A DNA stretch of 64,000 bases from Stenotrophomonas sp. MYb238. GTDB taxonomy: Bacteria; Pseudomonadota; Gammaproteobacteria; Xanthomonadales; Xanthomonadaceae. The notes under the pieces were generated by a model, which was given only the letters and a program-made list of their open reading frames with translations, was not told the DNA's origin and did no database searches. The DNA is taken from the NCBI RefSeq assembly GCF_009496535.1, contig NZ_WIDL01000002.1, positions 204,866 to 268,865 of the forward strand, read 5' to 3'. Each line of letters begins with the position of its first letter. Position 1 is the first letter of the stretch. A program made the position numbers and the translations under genes. Positions 62,687-64,000 of the stretch are shown here, piece after piece.

Positions 62687-63977
62687 GGTGAGCGGCATCA
62701 ACGTCCTGGTCTTTCCCTGCGGCTCCGAGATCGGCCTGGAGATCCATGCGGCCCTGCGCCACGCCAAGGACGTGCGCCTGCACGGCGTGTCCTCGGTCGA
62801 CGACCACGGCGGGTTCGTCTACGCGCACCATCGGCGCATCGACGCGGAGGCGCGCTCGCCGGACTTCATCGAAGCGCTCAACGCGCTGATCGCCGAGTGG
62901 GGCATCGACATCGTGCTGCCCGCCCACGACGATGCCATTCCCGTCCTGGCCACGGCCGTGGCCGAGGGCCGCCTGCACGCACGCGCCGCCGTACCCGACG
63001 CCGAGACCGCCGCGGTCTGCCGCGACAAGCGGCTCACCTATGCGCGGCTGCGCCACCTGGGCTGCGTCCCGGCCGAGGTCGACGCAGATACCGGGGCGTA
63101 TCCGATCTTCGCCAAACCTGCCATCGGCCAGGGCAGCCAGGGCGCCGAACGGGTCGACGATGCCGCCCGCCATGCCCAGCTGCGCGCCTGCGGCGTGGAT
63201 TACGTGTTCAGCGAGTACCTGCCCGGCCAGGAATACACCGTCGACTGCCTGTCCGATGCCGATGGCCGACTGCTGCACAGCGCCGCGCGGCAACGCGGGC
63301 GGATCAAGGGCGGCATCAGCGTGCGTACGGAGGCAGCGGCGCCGGACCCGCGCTTCGCCGAAATCGCCGGCGCCATCGCCGCCGAGCTTCGACTGAAAGG
63401 CGCGTGGTTCTTCCAGCTGCGGCGCGACCGCCACGGCACGCCCAAGCTCCTAGAGGTGGCCCCCCGCATCGCCGGCTCGATGGCACTGGCCAGGATGCAG
63501 GGAATCAATCATGCGCTGCTGGGCACGCTGGCCCACCTCGGCAGTGCGTTCTCCGTTCTGCCGCAGCAATGGCCGCTGGTGCTGGACCGTGCGCTGACCA
63601 ACCGGTACCGTCCACGGCTCGACTATCGACAGGTCTATCTGGACCTGGACGACACGCTGATCGCGGGAGGCAAGGTCAATCCATGGCTGATGGCACTGCT
63701 CTACCAGTGGCGGGCGAACGGCATCCCGGTGACGCTGTTGACCCGGCATGCCGGCGATCCCTGCCAGACGCTGGCCGCCCATCATGTCGCCTGCAGCCTG
63801 TTCGCCGCGATCATCCACGTGACTGACGGATCGCCCAAGAGCGCAGCCATGGACCCGGCGGTGCCGGCGTTGTTCATCGACGACTCGTACCGGGAGCGGC
63901 GCGATGTCCATGCGGCCTTCGGCTGGCCGGTGCTGGACGTGGACGCGGTCGAGCAGTTGCTGGACCAGCGCGCCTGA
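62679..63977 (+). CDS. ATP-grasp ligase fused to a HAD-like domain
   Basis: A 432-residue protein. Residues about 5-300 are a PylC/carbamoyl-phosphate-synthetase-like ATP-grasp enzyme (PAHDDAIPVLA, AKPAIGQGSQG, EYLPGQEYTVDCL, LLEVAPRIAGS). Residues about 315-430 are a HAD-like domain (VYLDLDDTLI, TLLTRHAGD, LFIDDSYRERRD). ATP-grasp enzymes join a carboxylate to an amine or thiol, so this may add an acyl or amino-acid group to the product of the two upstream genes. It overlaps the preceding gene by eight bases. Substrate unknown. Confidence 0.75.
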   Translation: MPEVSGINVLVFPCGSEIGLEIHAALRHAKDVRLHGVSSVDDHGGFVYAHHRRIDAEARSPDFIEALNALIAEWGIDIVLPAHDDAIPVLATAVAEGRLHARAAVPDAETAAVCRDKRLTYARLRHLGCVPAEVDADTGAYPIFAKPAIGQGSQGAERVDDAARHAQLRACGVDYVFSEYLPGQEYTVDCLSDADGRLLHSAARQRGRIKGGISVRTEAAAPDPRFAEIAGAIAAELRLKGAWFFQLRRDRHGTPKLLEVAPRIAGSMALARMQGINHALLGTLAHLGSAFSVLPQQWPLVLDRALTNRYRPRLDYRQVYLDLDDTLIAGGKVNPWLMALLYQWRANGIPVTLLTRHAGDPCQTLAAHHVACSLFAAIIHVTDGSPKSAAMDPAVPALFIDDSYRERRDVHAAFGWPVLDVDAVEQLLDQRA

Positions 63978-64000
63978 GGCACGGAACTTGCCTGCCCACC

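Overview
The window is GC-rich chromosome from a member of the Xanthomonadaceae/Lysobacteraceae (the Xanthomonas, Stenotrophomonas, Lysobacter and Luteimonas group). This rests on the gene orders ftsK-lolA-rarA-crcB and infA/clpA/clpS, a flagellar cluster carrying its own sigma-54 (rpoN2) beside fleQ, NTG/GTG starts with four-base overlaps, and recognisable sigma-28 and sigma-54 promoters. Genus cannot be settled by eye.

Bases 1-6300 are an accessory block. A minus-strand operon of lower apparent GC encodes an N6-adenine-type DNA methylase, an ORC/CDC6-like AAA ATPase with a zinc ribbon, and the start of a third gene that runs off the left edge. Next comes a divergent tyrosine recombinase / KfrA-type coiled-coil pair that looks like the tnpS-tnpT resolution module of Tn4651-family Tn3 transposons, then a mini KfrA_N protein. 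The block ends at a chromosomal dif site (6247-6274), so the window sits at the replication terminus.

Bases 6300-24500 are housekeeping. On the minus strand: ftsK, lolA, rarA, crcB, glk, a glycosylasparaginase and cutC. On the plus strand: trxB, a membrane phosphoesterase, a COG3146-type protein, aat and infA. Then come clpA and clpS (minus), and a YbjN-like protein, a Nudix hydrolase, mnmA and hflD (plus).

Bases 24500-57000 are motility and signalling. They hold a sigma-28-driven chemoreceptor, an apparently complete EAL (GGDEF/EAL) protein with its own sigma-28 promoter, two histidine kinases, and a degenerate EAL-REC protein. These are followed by flgNM, flgA, cheV, flgBCDEFGHIJKL, two flagellins, fliD, fliS, a fliT-like gene, a PilZ-like gene, a NarL-type regulator, rpoN2, a lone receiver and fleQ. 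The promoters fit a hierarchy: RpoN2/FleQ sites precede flgB, flgA and probably flgG; FliA sites precede flgM, cheV, fliC2, fliD, the chemoreceptor and the EAL protein.

Bases 57000-63977 hold the most unusual locus. A consensus sigma-54 promoter directly after fleQ reads into three genes: a nucleotidyltransferase-HAD phosphatase fusion, a 1298-residue TPR / CDP-glycerol-type glycerophosphotransferase / GT4 fusion, and an ATP-grasp-HAD fusion. I infer a flagellum-coregulated surface or flagellin modification pathway using a CDP-activated alcohol phosphate, akin to teichoic-acid chemistry.
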